Origin: Asterias amurensis
Lineage: Eukaryota > Echinodermata > Asteroidea > Forcipulatida > Asteriidae
NCBI RefSeq assembly: GCF_032118995.1
Contig: NC_092668.1
Location: forward strand, 5,125,501-5,189,500
DNA: 64,000 nt
Reading direction: 5' to 3'
The translations under genes and the position numbers were made by a program. The notes beneath the pieces are model-generated. The model searched no databases. It worked only from the letters and a program-made list of their open reading frames with translations, and was not told where the DNA came from. Of this stretch, positions 11,726-24,248 are shown one piece after another (within the stretch, counting starts at the first letter, position 1; every line of letters starts with the position of its first letter).

Positions 11726-11908
11726 GGGGTGGGTTTCACAAAGGTAGTCCTAACTTAGGACTAGTCCTACTCCTACCTAGGCAATGCTAAGAGATAGGAC
11801 TGGTCCTAAGTTAGGACCAGTAACTCATCCTAACTTGGGACTTGTCCTATCTCTTAGCATTGCCTAGGACTAGTCCTAAGTTAGGACTACCTTTGTGAAA
11901 TCCACCCC
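11726..11908. mobile_element. 183-bp hairpin MITE rich in TCCTAACTTAGGA
   Basis: Ends are GGGGTGGGTTTCACAAAGG and its imperfect inverse. The two halves are inverted copies carrying repeated CCTAACTTAGGA and CTAAGAGATAGGAC blocks, giving an almost full-length hairpin. Target duplication is not clear (perhaps AG). Confidence 0.85.
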
Positions 11909-12240
11909 AGGCCTCGTTGGGATTAAACCACTACTTGAAAACCTCTTCACTACTTATTGATTCCCTTATTTAACACGGATGTCGACTTGGTACCAATGCC
12001 GCAGAACGTTGAAATTAGTTGTACTTGTCCCGTGGAAATAGTGTCACAATAGCTGCAAACCTCTGCGAAAAAGTATTCAACTATTCTCGTCTCGGGGTAA
12101 TGATAATTGATTGCCTCTGAATCATCAGAGTAACCATTGATGACGTATGTTTTGTGCGCATGTGCACTAACTTGATCTCAACAACTTAACTTTTTTAGAC
12201 TTAAGTGGGGTACTTAGATGTTTTGTGAATAGCTACTAAA

Positions 12241-12620
12241 AGGAACACGTTGCCTTTGATCGGTCGAGTTGGTCTTTTAAAAGCATTTGTAACCGTCTGT
12301 TATAAAATGCATGGTTAGAAAGGTGTTTTAAAAGTAGAATACATTGATCCACACACATTTGCCTCGAAAGTGCGTGGTTTTCCTTTTACTTTGCGAACTA
12401 ACACGGTCGGTCATTTATGGGAGTCAAAGATTTGACTCCCATAAATGGCCGACCGTGTTTGTCAACGAGGTAAAAGGAAAACCACGCAATTTCGAGTGAT
12501 ACTTGTGTGGATCATTATATTCTACTTTTGAAATATCTTTCTAATCATATGCATTTTATAACAAACGGTTACAGACGCTTTTCAAAGACCAACTCGACCG
12601 ATCCAAGGCAACGTGTTCCT
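12241..12620. mobile_element. TTAA-type palindromic MITE, family A copy 1
   Basis: Starts AGGAACACGTTGCCTTTGATC and ends with its inverse, followed by TTAA (12621-12624). The left flank is TAAA, one base off. The arms meet at a central GGAGTCAAAGATTTGACTCC palindrome, so the whole element folds back. Two other copies are at 32449-32830 and 46113-46412. TTAA duplication is the hallmark of piggyBac-type transposition. Confidence 0.85.
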
Positions 12621-12894
12621 TTAAGCGCCCCACTTAAGTTAGCAGGGTGTGTGCTTTAGACTTCAGTGAAAATTTAAGTACTCCACTAAGTTAAGTTTCA
12701 TGAATACCGCCCCAGGGCATTAACCAGTTTCAATAACTCATGAACAGAAACTGCAACTTGCAATATGAAATACATGCAGTAGTTCGATATTTATTTTTTA
12801 AAAACATACAATTTTATCTGAGTATGCCTGCTTATAAACATGCCACAATCAAATTCGTAAGTAAACATAGTAATATTATTAATAATAATAATAC

Positions 12895-13787
12895 AGGTTT
12901 TTCTCGGTCAATTTCGGAAAATGAGCAGCCAATTTAATTTTCAGGCGTTCGAATTAAAGCTACTTTGCCTCTCCGGTTTTTACTGCGTTTCAAATTTAGA
13001 ATTCGGTCATTCAATTTCGTTTGGAGGCATTCATGTTCCTAGCACACTCATTTTTTTTATGACACACAATCATCAATCAATTTAGCAAAGCTGGTTCGAC
13101 TAGAGATTTGCTGATTTAATCATTTTCAATTTCGTAAAGAGGCAATCAATTTCGCTAAACGAGGATTGAAATAAGTCTACGACTAAAGAAAAACGAATAA
13201 ACAGATAAACTGTAAAGTTAAAGGCAACTGTTTCATACCTTCCCTTTTAAATTAAGCGAATCTTATTTGTTTGTTGTTATGTTTCCAGTAGACTTTACCT
13301 GGGGCCCCATAAGCTTTTTTTTGCCTTCTTTATTTTTTTTTCGTGAGAGATTTAATGGTTAACTGAGCAAGACCCGATTCGAATGTGTTTGAATGATTTT
13401 TTTGTATTTCTTTTATTTTTTTTATAAGGTTTTTGTGGGTAAATTTTTGCCAACCATCAATCTGTTGGCGTGCCAGACATATTGGCATAATTATGTTCAA
13501 GAGTGCCAAAATAATGAACAGCCTTTAACATTCGTAAGGAAACACAAGTAAACCAAGCGTTTTTAAGAATGCACAAAGTCCAGAATTGACTGCCCAAAAA
13601 TGAAATTGAATGCCTTAACGCACGCTTGGTTATTTTTTTTATTTAATTGAATGACGTAAAAGTACATTTTGACTAGTCTTAAAATGAAATCGAATGACCA
13701 TTTTCAGAAGCACTCGATTTCGTGCGAAATGTAATAGGCTGGTGGTTAAATAGGCTGCTAATTTTCCGAAATTGACCGAGAAAACCT
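12895..13787. mobile_element. 893-bp non-autonomous DNA transposon
   Basis: Ends are AGGTTTTTCTCGGTCAATTT and its inverse; about 37 bp of terminal repeat continue to a GCAGCC block. Subterminal zones repeat a TCATTCAATTTCG/CGAAATCGAATGA motif many times in both directions. Flanks are ATAC and ATAT, so a short TA-containing duplication is possible. No coding frame inside. A left-end fragment of the same family is at about 23252-23430. Confidence 0.75.
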
Positions 13788-15386
13788 ATATTAATAAAAA
13801 CAATAATAATAATACTAACATTAAAGCAATAAATTTATATGGCACTAAACAAAGAAATGATAACCTAACAAAGCTCTTTTGAAAAAAGGAAGGTTGGCAG
13901 GTGACAACTCAAAAGTAAAGTTTCCTACGAGTTTAACTTTGAGTGCGCACTTTGGATCGCTAAATTTAAATAAAGTGTAAAAGCTAGCTGATACTGAGGT
14001 TTGTACATGAAGCCTGTTTTATTGTTAGACTCCAACTGCCCAACCAAAGGGACTTGCACATGTTTGTATTGTGCTCACAAATAGTGGTATTATACTTTTG
14101 TAGGCGATTGTTGCATGTTTTTTTTTTACACACCCTGCTTGCTTAGTAAATTTTTCCTCTATAGTGAATGCTAACACTACATTATCTTGTGAGTGATTGT
14201 CCTCTACCTGCATGCTTTACAAGGAGCAGACAATAAGAGAATTTTCCTGGGGCTTACACATGCCTATAGCTCTCCTGCTCTATTGAATAACATGAATATG
14301 TATAGCGTTTAACAAAGACAACGGTCCGAGTAGGGTGGAGCCTTCAGTATACAGCTTGTAATTGGGCATTGTCAAGATCTGGACGTGCTACGGTACTTTA
14401 AACGTGTAAAACGAATGATCACTACTAGAACATACTCAAACGTTCAGACGGGAAAAGGTTACAACGGTAAAAGTATGTAATTTTGTACGACTACACACAA
14501 TCCAATAAACATTTTACCTAAACAAACGGTAAAATAATAATAATTACACAGCTATAAGGTAAATAAAAGTTTTTACACATAAAAAGGTTAACGCGGAATA
14601 GTTTTACATGTAATACAATTGTAAGGTTTACACCATCAATGTGTAATATTTTACATATCTAGCGTTTACTTAAAATTTAGGTAAATAAACGAAGTATTAA
14701 GTTGGTAAGTCTTTGTTGTGTAAGTTTTACCCTGCAACGAACTGGTAAAAGTTTACCTAACTGTTAGCAGGTTCACCCCATGCCTCTAAAACGTGTTTTT
14801 TTGTACACAACTTGTGTTAATATTTTTCTGAGTGTATACATATTTCCCTTATCTATGTATTGCCTGATGTACACATCTGTGCACACTTTAATCTTGGTCG
14901 CACACAGCCTTAAAACTTTTGTTACAATATACAATACAATCACGCACACAGTGTATTCTCAAACAGTGCATTGACCTCCCAATCTCTTTTTTTTTTAGAC
15001 GGGATGTGTATTTTCAAGAAATAGTGAGAAATTGTGAGAATCTACTAGAAGACTGTTTAGGAAGATGATGTAATGTTAAGTAGTTTGTATAAATAAGACA
15101 TTTCTAGAACACACAACTTGGTATAAATACGGGCTGAGAGAGACATTTAGTTTCAAGGTAGCATAAGGTATGCGGCCCCAGAGAGTTGTGGAGCTGAATT
15201 TTGTTCCGGGAGAGACAGTGTTGTGAGCTGAATCTGCAGTTCCAGTTTTGGGATCATCGGTTCCCGTATTTGCGACGGTCATCACGCCGCCGTTTCGTCT
15301 CGAGACCGGTCATCGTGTTTGAGGTGATTTTCGCCCCAGTTGCAGCTAATTTGTGCACCGATAAGGACTGAACTGTGTTTACCAGT
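13788..15386. other. Non-coding stretch, nothing assigned
   Basis: Several GTAAAA/TTTTAC-type short repeats are near 14395-14765, suggesting an old hairpin element without clear ends. 15100-15380 is GC-richer but no exon could be supported. Confidence 0.4.
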
Positions 15387-15760
<374 letters not shown>

Positions 15761-16640
15761 GACTTGTAATGCGCACATATCCACCCTGCTGGGTGTTCAA
15801 GGCGCAGTAAACCAAAACAAAACAAAAACACAACACAAAGAAAAACAGACACAACAAAATTAGTCATTGAAAACCTGTGACATAAGATAAGTTTTGAGAA
15901 GAGACTTGAATTTTGCGGTACAAAGACAAGATCGAAGATTAAGTGGTAGAGAGTTCCAGATGCGTGGCGCGGCTACAGAAAAAGACCTGTCACCCCATGA
16001 GTGTCGACACTTGGGTTCAATGAGGAGAAGCATGGAACTTGATCGAAGATTCCTTGATGGAGTGTAAACTTGAAGCAGTTCAGAAATATAGTGGGGAGCC
16101 TTGCCATTTAGAGCTTTGTGGACAATGAGCATCAGCTTGAAGATGATTCGTTGAGAGATAGGGAGCCAGTGTAGTTGTTTCAGAATGGGGGTGATAGAAC
16201 AGGATTTTCTAGACAGTGTCACAATGCGAGCAGCAGTATTTTGGAGCCGTTGAAGTCGGGAAATCTGGTTGTTAGGAAGACTGTAGAGAAGAGCATTGCC
16301 GTTGTCAAGACGAGAAGTAACAAATGCGTGAATGACCTTTTCAGTGGCACTTTTGTCCAAGTACTTGCGAATCTTATTCCTGATGTGATATGATGATAAA
16401 CGAACAATGTTGTTGATGTGTGGCTGAAGTGTCATCGATGAATAAAAAATAACCCCTAAGTTCCGAGCTTTCAGCGAGGGAGCTATCCGAGCATCACCGA
16501 TGGAGATGTATGGCACTGAAACCTTAGTTAACTGTTGACGTGACCCAAATAAAGGGAACTCTGTCTTATCATCATTTAACTTCAGGAAGTTTTGTTGTGT
16601 CCAGTATTGTAGTGTCTCAAGCTCCCGCACGTAAGATCTT
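15761..16640 (-). mobile_element. 5'-truncated L2/CR1-like LINE, 3' end
   Basis: On the minus strand the RT C-terminal coding part (16630-15860) is followed by a ~100-bp 3' UTR ending GGTGGATATGTGCGCATTAC, then the (TTA)n tail. Homology stops near 16640, where a stop and unrelated sequence begin; this is the usual 5' truncation of target-primed insertions. Confidence 0.85.
15860..16630 (-). CDS. Reverse transcriptase C-terminal region of LINE (fragment)
   Basis: 256 codons open to a TGA. Landmarks in order are NFLKLNDDKTE, ARNLGVIF, TLQPHINNIVR, SRLDNGNALLYSLP, LQRLQNTAARIV, LHWLPISQRIIFK, ALNGKAPHYISELL, GDRSFSVAAPRIWNSLP and FKSLLKTYL. This is the standard thumb and C-terminal tail of L2/CR1/jockey-type LINE polymerases. 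The catalytic palm with the YxDD box lies upstream and is missing, so the fragment is inactive. The frame shows no internal stops, suggesting recent insertion. The apparent initiator is GTG in the middle of the domain and is not a real start. Confidence 0.92.
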   Translation of the reverse strand: MRELETLQYWTQQNFLKLNDDKTEFPLFGSRQQLTKVSVPYISIGDARIAPSLKARNLGVIFYSSMTLQPHINNIVRLSSYHIRNKIRKYLDKSATEKVIHAFVTSRLDNGNALLYSLPNNQISRLQRLQNTAARIVTLSRKSCSITPILKQLHWLPISQRIIFKLMLIVHKALNGKAPHYISELLQVYTPSRNLRSSSMLLLIEPKCRHSWGDRSFSVAAPRIWNSLPLNLRSCLCTAKFKSLLKTYLMSQVFND

Positions 16641-16828
16641 CTTGTTTTTGTATGATCATTTTTTGATTATTACTCTTAACATTGTAAATTAGTATTGATC
16701 AACATTTTATTGTTATCGTCTTTGACGGCTTAAGAATAGTGTTTTATTAAATCACAATTGTCCACGTTGGTTCAGTGTCACCTTGTTTGATTCTTTGTTG
16801 CGTCTGAGAAAAATCAAATTTTCGGATA

Positions 16829-16861
16829 ACCATGGAGCTATACTTTTTATAGCTCCATGGG
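16829..16861. other. Short perfect stem-loop
   Basis: CCATGGAGCTATA and TATAGCTCCATGG flank a 5-base loop (CTTTT). It may be a scar of a palindromic element. Confidence 0.6.
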
Positions 16862-17139
16862 ATAACCGACATTTAGAAAAGTTTGGGGATTTTCGGATCG
16901 TAACACTTTTTCTGAATGTTTTTAATTGTGCATTTACTACGAATGTCCATAGTTTAAGTTCAACTTAAGAATGGTCAACGTGTAGTCTCGATTGCCCTTT
17001 GAGATTATATTATGCATTAAGAGCTAAAATGAAATCCTAGTTTGAAAGGGTTAGAGGAAAACGGTGAATTTGAGTGCACGTTAATGAATTTGGATGATTT
17101 TTTTTTCTGAAACTGCCCGGAGAACCTACCATAAAACGT

Positions 17140-17887
17140 TCTTTATTCCCGATTAAATTTAACATAATATTATTTATTTTGAGGTGAAATGTTCCTCAAA
17201 ATGCTTTTATCGAAAGCTGCCGTATTGTATAGGCTTGTAACCAACAGCTTGTATTCCTTACCAGAATAGGGTAAATGTACCATACAATCGGTGCAGTTTC
17301 GGAATGGGGTACTGCTTACCGTGTTTGCTCCCAGACGCGACTATGTGGTTAAAACATGAACTTGCATTAAGTCCGATTAATGTTGTGTATCCACTACCTT
17401 AAGGTTTTTAATGAGGGGACTGAGGCAAACGGTCAAAGTCTACCAAGTAGTTAAGTGTATAAACTTGATTTGAGTTTGGTGTGGCAGAGTAGTTGGGTTC
17501 TGACGAGGCATGATTTTGGTTTGCCCTGAAGAGCTACTAACTATGAAACACGGGCCATTGTAATAATAATAATAATTTTGGGGGCTAATCATCCTTACTC
17601 GCAGCTAAGAGCTGAATTGAGAAGGACGCGGCTACAGCGTGTTCGAGAAGCTGGCATGCAAGGGCGCCTTTGGCTGCCACACATCAACCCATTATGACCA
17701 CGGAGCACAGTCAAGATCGAAAGTGTTTGATTTTTTCCCGAGGGAGGAAATGCTAATCCAAAACGAGGCGATGGGCGCAGCCACTGCAAGTGATGGGGGA
17801 CGTGCGCCCATAGCCTCATTTGGGGTAAGAATTATGACGTCATGCATAAGTATTAGGAGAGGCGTATGTGGTTTGCCCCGTTGGATA
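17140..17887 (-). other. Probable 3' UTR of the dispatched gene
   Basis: No coding potential. On the minus strand an AATAAA is formed by TTTATT near 17141-17146, about 740 bp after the stop. Confidence 0.35.
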
Positions 17888-20800
17888 CTACTGTCCCGTT
17901 GGTACCCGGCGGTCTAATGTTATTTGGTTAAGATAAAGATAACCATATCTGTCACGCTGTTCCTGAGTCTCATGGCTATCGTTGTGACCCTGATTTGCTG
18001 ACCCGTTGCGATGGCTAGTGCGACGTTCTGAGACGCCATTCTGCACTTGATGGTTCTGACTATTAGCTTGATCTCTGTTGTTCTGCGCAAGAAAAATAGA
18101 CTCTTCTCGAGGGGCAGCAAGGACAAGTCCCCTACTGATAGTCTGAACTCTCTCCCCAGTGACAATATGGCTTGCAAGTGGTGGGTTATCATAACTGTGA
18201 ATGACGGTTGATAAACGAGCCGGTTTGACAGCATTGTTTGGCTTCTCGCCCAGCCTGCAGCATTCACAACATGGCAGGCAAGGTACGTCGCCACAACGCC
18301 CTTGCGGACCAATCGTGATGCAAAGGGCTTGGAAGAAGAAAGTTCCATGACTCCAACTGATACTGACTACAAGCATCAAGAAGACTCCGAACTGATAGTA
18401 GACCACGACCGTAGCTGGCAGCACTATGGCCCCTGCTATGAAGGTCGACAGAGCAGCTATGGTGATAGCAGCCGCCATGGTTGTTAATGAGTAGCGAGTA
18501 CGTTGGTCACGATCCGAGCTAGGAGAGAGCTTGAATGCCACACCGTAGTGAATGGTGAAATCAACCGATAACCCAACAGCCAACGTGACGATAGTCGCTT
18601 CGATGATATTCAACTCCCATCCAAGAAGAACAAGGCTAGCTACTGTTACAAAAACAGCACTTGTTATTGTAACCATAGCACAAATTGTTATTAATACATT
18701 CTGAATGACTAGGAGTAGGACTCCGGATGCTATCGCCAGCGTAATGACCATAGAGATTTGAGTTCCGGAGGAAAGACTCTGCTGAAGATCGTAGAACTTA
18801 AGTCCATTGTTGAATCCGGAAATAAACCAGCCATTGTGTAATGGATCCGGGGCTGAACTGATCTTCTCTTCCATCCAAGGATTAACAGACTTCCAGAATT
18901 CATCATTTGATGAGTACAGAATACTTTTAGGAAATGTTGTGGTGAATGTGACATTGATAACCACAAGTCTCGAGTTGTTTCTCCCGAAGAAAAGATCCGG
19001 GAAAAGGTCCTCTTTTGCGAACGCATAAAGGCAAAGGTCAAAGAGGGCGGGATCATACGGGAAATCAAATTGATTGCAGCAGGAGGATACGTCTTCTCCA
19101 GTGCGAGGGTTTGTACAGCTCATTTCCATATAGTCTTTGAAGTTTTCAATAAAGCATCTCACTGGTTCATCCGGATTGACAAAGCTTTGGTTACGGAGCT
19201 CGGCGCAGAAGTTCAGCATCCACGTTTGGTGTTCTGTCTCGTAGAACTGGAAACTATCGTCTAGAATCAACGTTCCAGAATCGCCAGGTTCCCAGTGATT
19301 CCCGTTATCTACAGCCTGGACGCCCCAAATGATGGTACCTTTGGCATCATAAGTATCCTCCTCACTGAACGAAAATTCTTTTTTGTAAACAAAATCGTAC
19401 TGCTCAAATGGGTGAGAGATTGCGAAGAACTGAAAGTCAGCTTGGGAAGGAAGTTGAAACCCGGGTTGAAAGAATATCACATAAGCACCACCTATCATCA
19501 ACAGTGTGAAAAGGGTTATCCATAGATATCTAAGTTTACTCACTAGGAATGGGATAACGCGCTCAAAAACTACGCTTATGGGTTTGAACAAAATATTGTT
19601 CAGACATATCGTGCATTTAGATTTGGTGGTTGTTGAACGCTGTTTTCTTGATCGACAGCAGCATAAGGTTATTCTATGTTGCATGACGATGACGGCAGGC
19701 AACAGTGTAAGGGTCAATACTAGATTCATTATGATCGAGGTACCAGCGAAAACAGCGAAGCATTTGACCACGGTGGTTTGGCTGACAACAGTCGCAAAGA
19801 GTGCGGCTGATGTAGTTACACTTGTGACGAACATCGTGACCGAAGCATGACGTAACGTCTCATAGACAAGTAGTGGCAGGTCCTCTACACCAAGCTTTGC
19901 TCTCGACTGCTTCCACAAGTCCATAAACACAAAGGTGTCGTCAGCACCGACGCCTATAATCAGAATCACGGTCATGAAGTTCCCAAACGGAAAGAAGGGT
20001 CTGCTGAAGACAACAGTGAAGAAAAAATACCCAAGGACCAAGGAGAATACCATGTTGAAAAGTGCCGTGAGGGTGACCAAAAAAGACCCGGTGTACACCC
20101 ATATTAAGAAGAACACGAGGCCTATCCCAATGCCCATGTACAGGGTATCTGCAAAGAGGCTCGAGGAAAACAGTCTGAACTTGATGAAAAACTTCACAGC
20201 CTTGACCGTTGTGATCCCATCTTCGTATAAAACTGGCATGATGTTCTCTGTATAGATGGTTTCGAGTGCATCTTTCTGTTGGCTGTGTATCGGGTAAAAC
20301 ACGGCATTGATTCGACTCTCTAGTGGTGTCACGCCGTCTAGAATATCCTGGGTGAAAACTGCCGGTAGGAGATAGTACAGCACGGTATGGGGAGCGAAGT
20401 CATGTTGACTACATTCAGCGGGAATCGAACCGGGTGCGGCTGAACTCAGCTCTAATCGTGTTATGTTGTGCAAATACGGTGCGCAGCGTTCAAGTATAAT
20501 CATAGTAGATGTTACATCATCGTCTGTTATATCTGCACACGATGACTTATTGGAGAACAGTGCTATGTAATTTCCTAAAGACCATGTGCTGGGGCAGGCT
20601 CTGTCCGAGTAGCTGCCGACACAGAGGCAGTTCGACATGAACAAGGGATGGTTCGTAACGAGCTGTTTCTCGGTAGTGCAAACCGACTTGATGGCCAACG
20701 TTGTTAGAGTGTTTCCACCGTCTACTTTTTCAAACACCATGACCGGAACAAAGTCGACCCAATATTCTGTACAAACAAAACAAAGCAAAGATAAAAAATA

Positions 20801-21665
20801 AAAAAAAAAAAAAAAAATATTCGAGAGTTCCTCAAAAGTGCCGTAGGGGGCGAAATAGCTTGGTTGTTTTCTTTCGAGTTAGGACACGTTACGTCTCCTA
20901 ACTTAGAAACAGACATAAGTTTTTTTAAGTTTCAACAGAGTCCAAAGTTAGGAGTATCATTTTGAAATGAGAAAAAGGGTGAACCAAAAAATGAAGGCTA
21001 CACAGAAGAAAGAATTTATTTACGGATGGGGAGATGTTTCACTGTGTCAACTTACCGATGGAATAACAAAACTGGACACCAGCATCAGTTCCGGCCTGTC
21101 GTTTTATCCTTGGTTGGCTATTGTATACCGCTAGAGGGAGACTCATCACCTGGTCTTCATCTTTCATAAGGTTACTGAGACTAATTAATCGTGATTGTAT
21201 CACTGTACCGCGCGTCTCGAAGCCCTGTGGAGAACAACATTATAAAGGATATTCCTTTATGGTGCCTGACGTACAATTTAATTGTGTTATAATAGCCTTC
21301 ATATTTTGTTGATCTGATTTAAGTTTGGTTGATTGTGCATTAACTACGAATGCCTGTCTGCTAAAAGAATCCTTCATAAAGTAAACATGTACACTTATGT
21401 GTACACAGTCAGTATGCGATACTAAGGGTTGTCCACATAATTTGGACGTCAGGCGCAAACAGCTCATTTCTATGTTTCAATGCATGCTGAATTGACTTTA
21501 TAAAAAAAATAGATATAATAATAAAATACTAATACAAATACCTCTGACGGGTTTGAAAAGTCCGGGAGCTCGTACGCTGTTAATGCCAAAGTTGTATACG
21601 CTCCCACCGTCAGGAAAACGAGCAGGCAGATCACGTACCAGAAACGAGCCAGGATCCTTGAATAC
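17888..21665 (-). CDS. disp: Dispatched homologue (Hedgehog release RND transporter), three 3' exons
   Basis: Exons are 21665-21542, 21224-21056 and 20766-17888, with GT/AG ends and matching phases. Exon a holds membrane segment 1 and ELPDFSNPSE. Exon b starts GFETRGT. The ~960-codon last exon carries a Cys-rich extracellular loop (CPSTWSLGNY), a five-helix sterol-sensing block, GADDTFVFMDLW (19930-19950), a second extracellular loop (SHPFEQYDFVYKKEF, NGWFISG), GWELNIIEATIVTLAVGLSVDFTIHYG (18543-18625) and SHGTFFFQALC. These are Dispatched signatures rather than Patched. The Asp pair and the later Asp are in the positions used by RND transporters for cation coupling. The protein releases cholesterol-modified Hedgehog at the plasma membrane. 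The C-tail (about 130 residues) is polar and low in homology. The N-terminal start exon was not found upstream. Confidence 0.95.
20767..20820 (-). other. Splice acceptor with very long T tract
   Basis: Before the last dispatched exon, the minus strand has an almost pure T tract (20794-20818 as A on the + strand), then a TTTGTTTGTACAG acceptor. It is an unusually long polypyrimidine tract, perhaps length-variable. Confidence 0.6.
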
Positions 21666-21885
21666 CTACACGTGGTCAAAATCAATATAACAAGGTCTTG
21701 ATCAAGTTACGATCAATAAATAAATAAGAGTAATTTTAGTCCCTCCGTATTGAAAACAATTGAGGCAGCCGTTAACATGATTTACGGCGGGAAGAACATT
21801 TCAGTTTGTTGAAATTTGATTTTGGTTAAACGCACTAAAATTATTGCGAAAAACACATAATTGTAAAACCCAACAAATCATTGAA

Positions 21886-22567
21886 ATCACCTGCAAGTGG
21901 TATTTTTTTGTCAAAATAAAGCTTTTGTCACAAAAATCTGTGTTTTGATGAGTGGAATATGAGTAAACAATATTAACTAAGGTTTAAAATAATTAGTTTT
22001 CATGTTATTTACAAAATTGAAAATAAACCCGACCCGAGAGGGCGCTGTTCGTGACGTCAATCGAGGCACGATTAATCGCATGCAGTGCCAACACAAGATA
22101 GTGACGCTTGTGGCCAGGCTTAAAACATGCCCACAAAGTTGAAACAATCCCTGTCTTTCAGGTACCTTCTTCGACTTCCCCACTAGCTGGAAAAATTGTT
22201 GGGATGGCGTCATGTTTTAAAAAAGAACTTTTCTATTTATGTCAAAATGTGTAGTGTATTCCGGATTTTCGAAGCAACGCGGCTCGAAGTGTTTGCTGCA
22301 CAGCGCTGGAAAAGATTTGCAAACTGACCCCATCTTTAGTTGTTTTGCTGCATCCAGCACCAATATTCACCTGGTCGACATTGCCGGAAAAAATGCAAGA
22401 AAAAAAACATTTTTCGCCTGCCTCGATTGACGTCACAAAAGGGGTAGGGGAGTCACCCACACACTTTTATTTATGTTTTTGAAATCGTTAAAAACAATTA
22501 CTCAAAAAATGTTATTGTTCAGGAACATAAAACTGTTTGAAGAAAAGAACTATATTTCCAGGTGACT
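21886..22567. mobile_element. TTAA-type MITE carrying THAP remnant, family C copy 1
   Basis: The right end GGTGACT is followed by TTAA (22568-22571); the left end AAATCACCTGCAAGTGG has lost its TTAA. Internal landmarks are GAGAGGGCGCTGTTCGTGACG and an inverted CGAGGCA/TGCCTCG pair near 22065 and 22420. On the minus strand a THAP-like stretch reads GAGCSKTTKDGVSLQ (about 22300-22360). Confidence 0.75.
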
Positions 22568-22589
22568 TTAATTTACAGAATGTGCTTAA

Positions 22590-22892
22590 AGCCATTGGAC
22601 ACTTTCGGTAGACAGTATTGTCCATAGGCCCACACTTCGTGTATCACAACTTATATATACAATAACAACCCTGGAAAAATTTAGGCTCAATCGGTCATCG
22701 CAGTGTTTACTCTAATCCGTAATTCTCGTTGTCGATAATTGATAACTGTTTTAATGTTTTCTCAAAAAGTAAAGCATTTCATGGAATAATATTTCAAGAG
22801 AAGTCTTTTACCATACCTTCTGTAAACCCTGTAAGTAATTTGTAAATCTGTGAACTTTGTTTTTTTTTCTGTTCCGAAAGTGTATAATGGCT
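22590..22892. mobile_element. TTAA-type MITE, family F copy
   Basis: Ends AGCCATTGGACACTTTCGG and the inverse, with TTAA at 22586-22589 and 22893-22896. It shares GTAAAGCATTTCATGG and TTCAAGAGAAGTCTTT with the copies at 10935-11275, 37417-37547, 39023-39348 and 50724-51090. Confidence 0.85.
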
Positions 22893-23189
22893 TTAATCAA
22901 TAAATGAATAAAACAAAAAAATGTTTACATCAATTATCCGTCCTTTCTCTTGAAAAGAGATTTACGCGTCATGGTTGATGATCCCATACTTCATTTAGTT
23001 TCCCTACATACCTACATACATACATACATAAAGACCATTTTGTAAAGCGTCACTAAGCCAACAACGCAGCGCGTTAGGTTGGATAAAGATAATGTTTGAT
23101 ACACTTATTGACTCCCTTATTGTGGTTGTGAGTATAATTATTCTAGTGTTTAGAGCAAGATGAGACAATGTGCGACCTGGAGCAGACTT

Positions 23190-23430
23190 AAAGGCAGTGG
23201 AAACTAATGGTAACTCAAAAAATTAATAGCATAAAACCTCACTTGGTTACGAGTTTTCTCGGTCAATTTCGGCAAATGAGCAGCCAATTTAACCACCAAG
23301 CTGTTCTAATTCGCGCGAAATCGAATGCTACTGAAAACGGTCATTCGATTTCGTTTTAAGATTAGTCAAATGTAATGTTGCGCCATAGATTTAATAAAAT
23401 AACCATTCAATTTAAAATTCATTTTGTTTT
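23190..23430. repeat. Fragments of two MITE families
   Basis: 23190-23251 is a terminal piece of family G (AAGGCAGTGGA..., then TAGCATAAAACCTCACTTGG). It runs straight into the TTTTCTCGGTCAATTTCGG end of the 12895-13787 family. Confidence 0.65.
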
Positions 23431-23537
23431 CTAGTACGAACGTGTGCAGATGTTTACCCACGCTCCACCTGGAAAAAAAACAGACTCATTATCACGTGAG
23501 CCTTCTCGTCGTGACGTCAGTGCACCTCGGGTCAGCC

Positions 23538-23836
23538 CATAGAGTTATATATAAGAACTAGAGGGCGCACGAGTGATGAACGTGCACAAACGCCACGAGA
23601 CCGCAAGATGACAAGCGCGTAATTCTGCACGCGCGTTGAATATGAAATACCCGTTTGAGGTTTTTTTTTAATTGAACGCTCACGCGATGCTGTTTGTTCA
23701 ACTTACAAAATGGCCGCACAAACACACGCTGTGAGATGCCAGTTTTGTCAACTTACTTAGAAAATGGCCGCCTGCGCGCATGCCGGAGCGCGTATATAGG
23801 CCAGTGCGCCCTCTAGTTCTTATATAAAACTCTATG
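23538..23836. mobile_element. 299-bp MITE with 8-bp TSD (CATAGA family)
   Basis: Ends CATAGAGTTATATATAAGAAC and its inverse, about 35 bp of terminal repeat including CTAGAGGGCGCAC. A perfect 8-bp duplication GGTCAGCC is at 23530-23537 and 23837-23844. 8-bp duplications are typical of hAT elements. Related termini occur at 35206, 35807 and 36138. Confidence 0.9.
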
Positions 23837-24157
23837 GGTCAGCCTCAAGTGACCCTATCCTCAAGCGGGGCTCTTGGGGCTGGCCCGAGGTGCACGATGA
23901 TGTCACGTTTTTTCCGGGTTCGAGGACGAACGTGGGGTAATTGTGTGCCCACGTTCGTCCTGGAAAAAAATAAAATACGCCACATCGGGGTCGACCCAGG
24001 GAAACTAAACGAATGCACCCAGTATAGAGGAAACCTGTGCAACTTTCGTCGTGTATGTAAATTGTGGGTGTAGCTACCCAGGGAAAGCTGTTCATTGGCT
24101 CTGACGTGGTCGACCGGCCGACGTACCTCCAAAACCAAAACCTATGAACACTACTCC

Positions 24158-24248
24158 GACCTTCCCAACGTCTGTTTAACGTTTGTTTTTTGATGCCGAC
24201 TTTGCCGACGTTTACCGACGTTGGTCCAACGTATATTTGTTAGCTGGG
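24158..24248. mobile_element. Half copy of the AACGTTGG-rich MITE
   Basis: Ends TATTTGTTAGCTGGG at the right like the full element at 24393-24762, but the left half is absent. Rich in CCGACGTT/AACGTCGG motifs. Confidence 0.7.

Noticed and set aside
17888..20788. Naming the RND-type gene a Patched-domain (PTCHD) protein
   Set aside because: GADDTFVFMDLW, GLSVDFTIHYG, and the TFFFQ-LC block match Dispatched better; the start at 20788 is also false because a splice acceptor ends at 20767.
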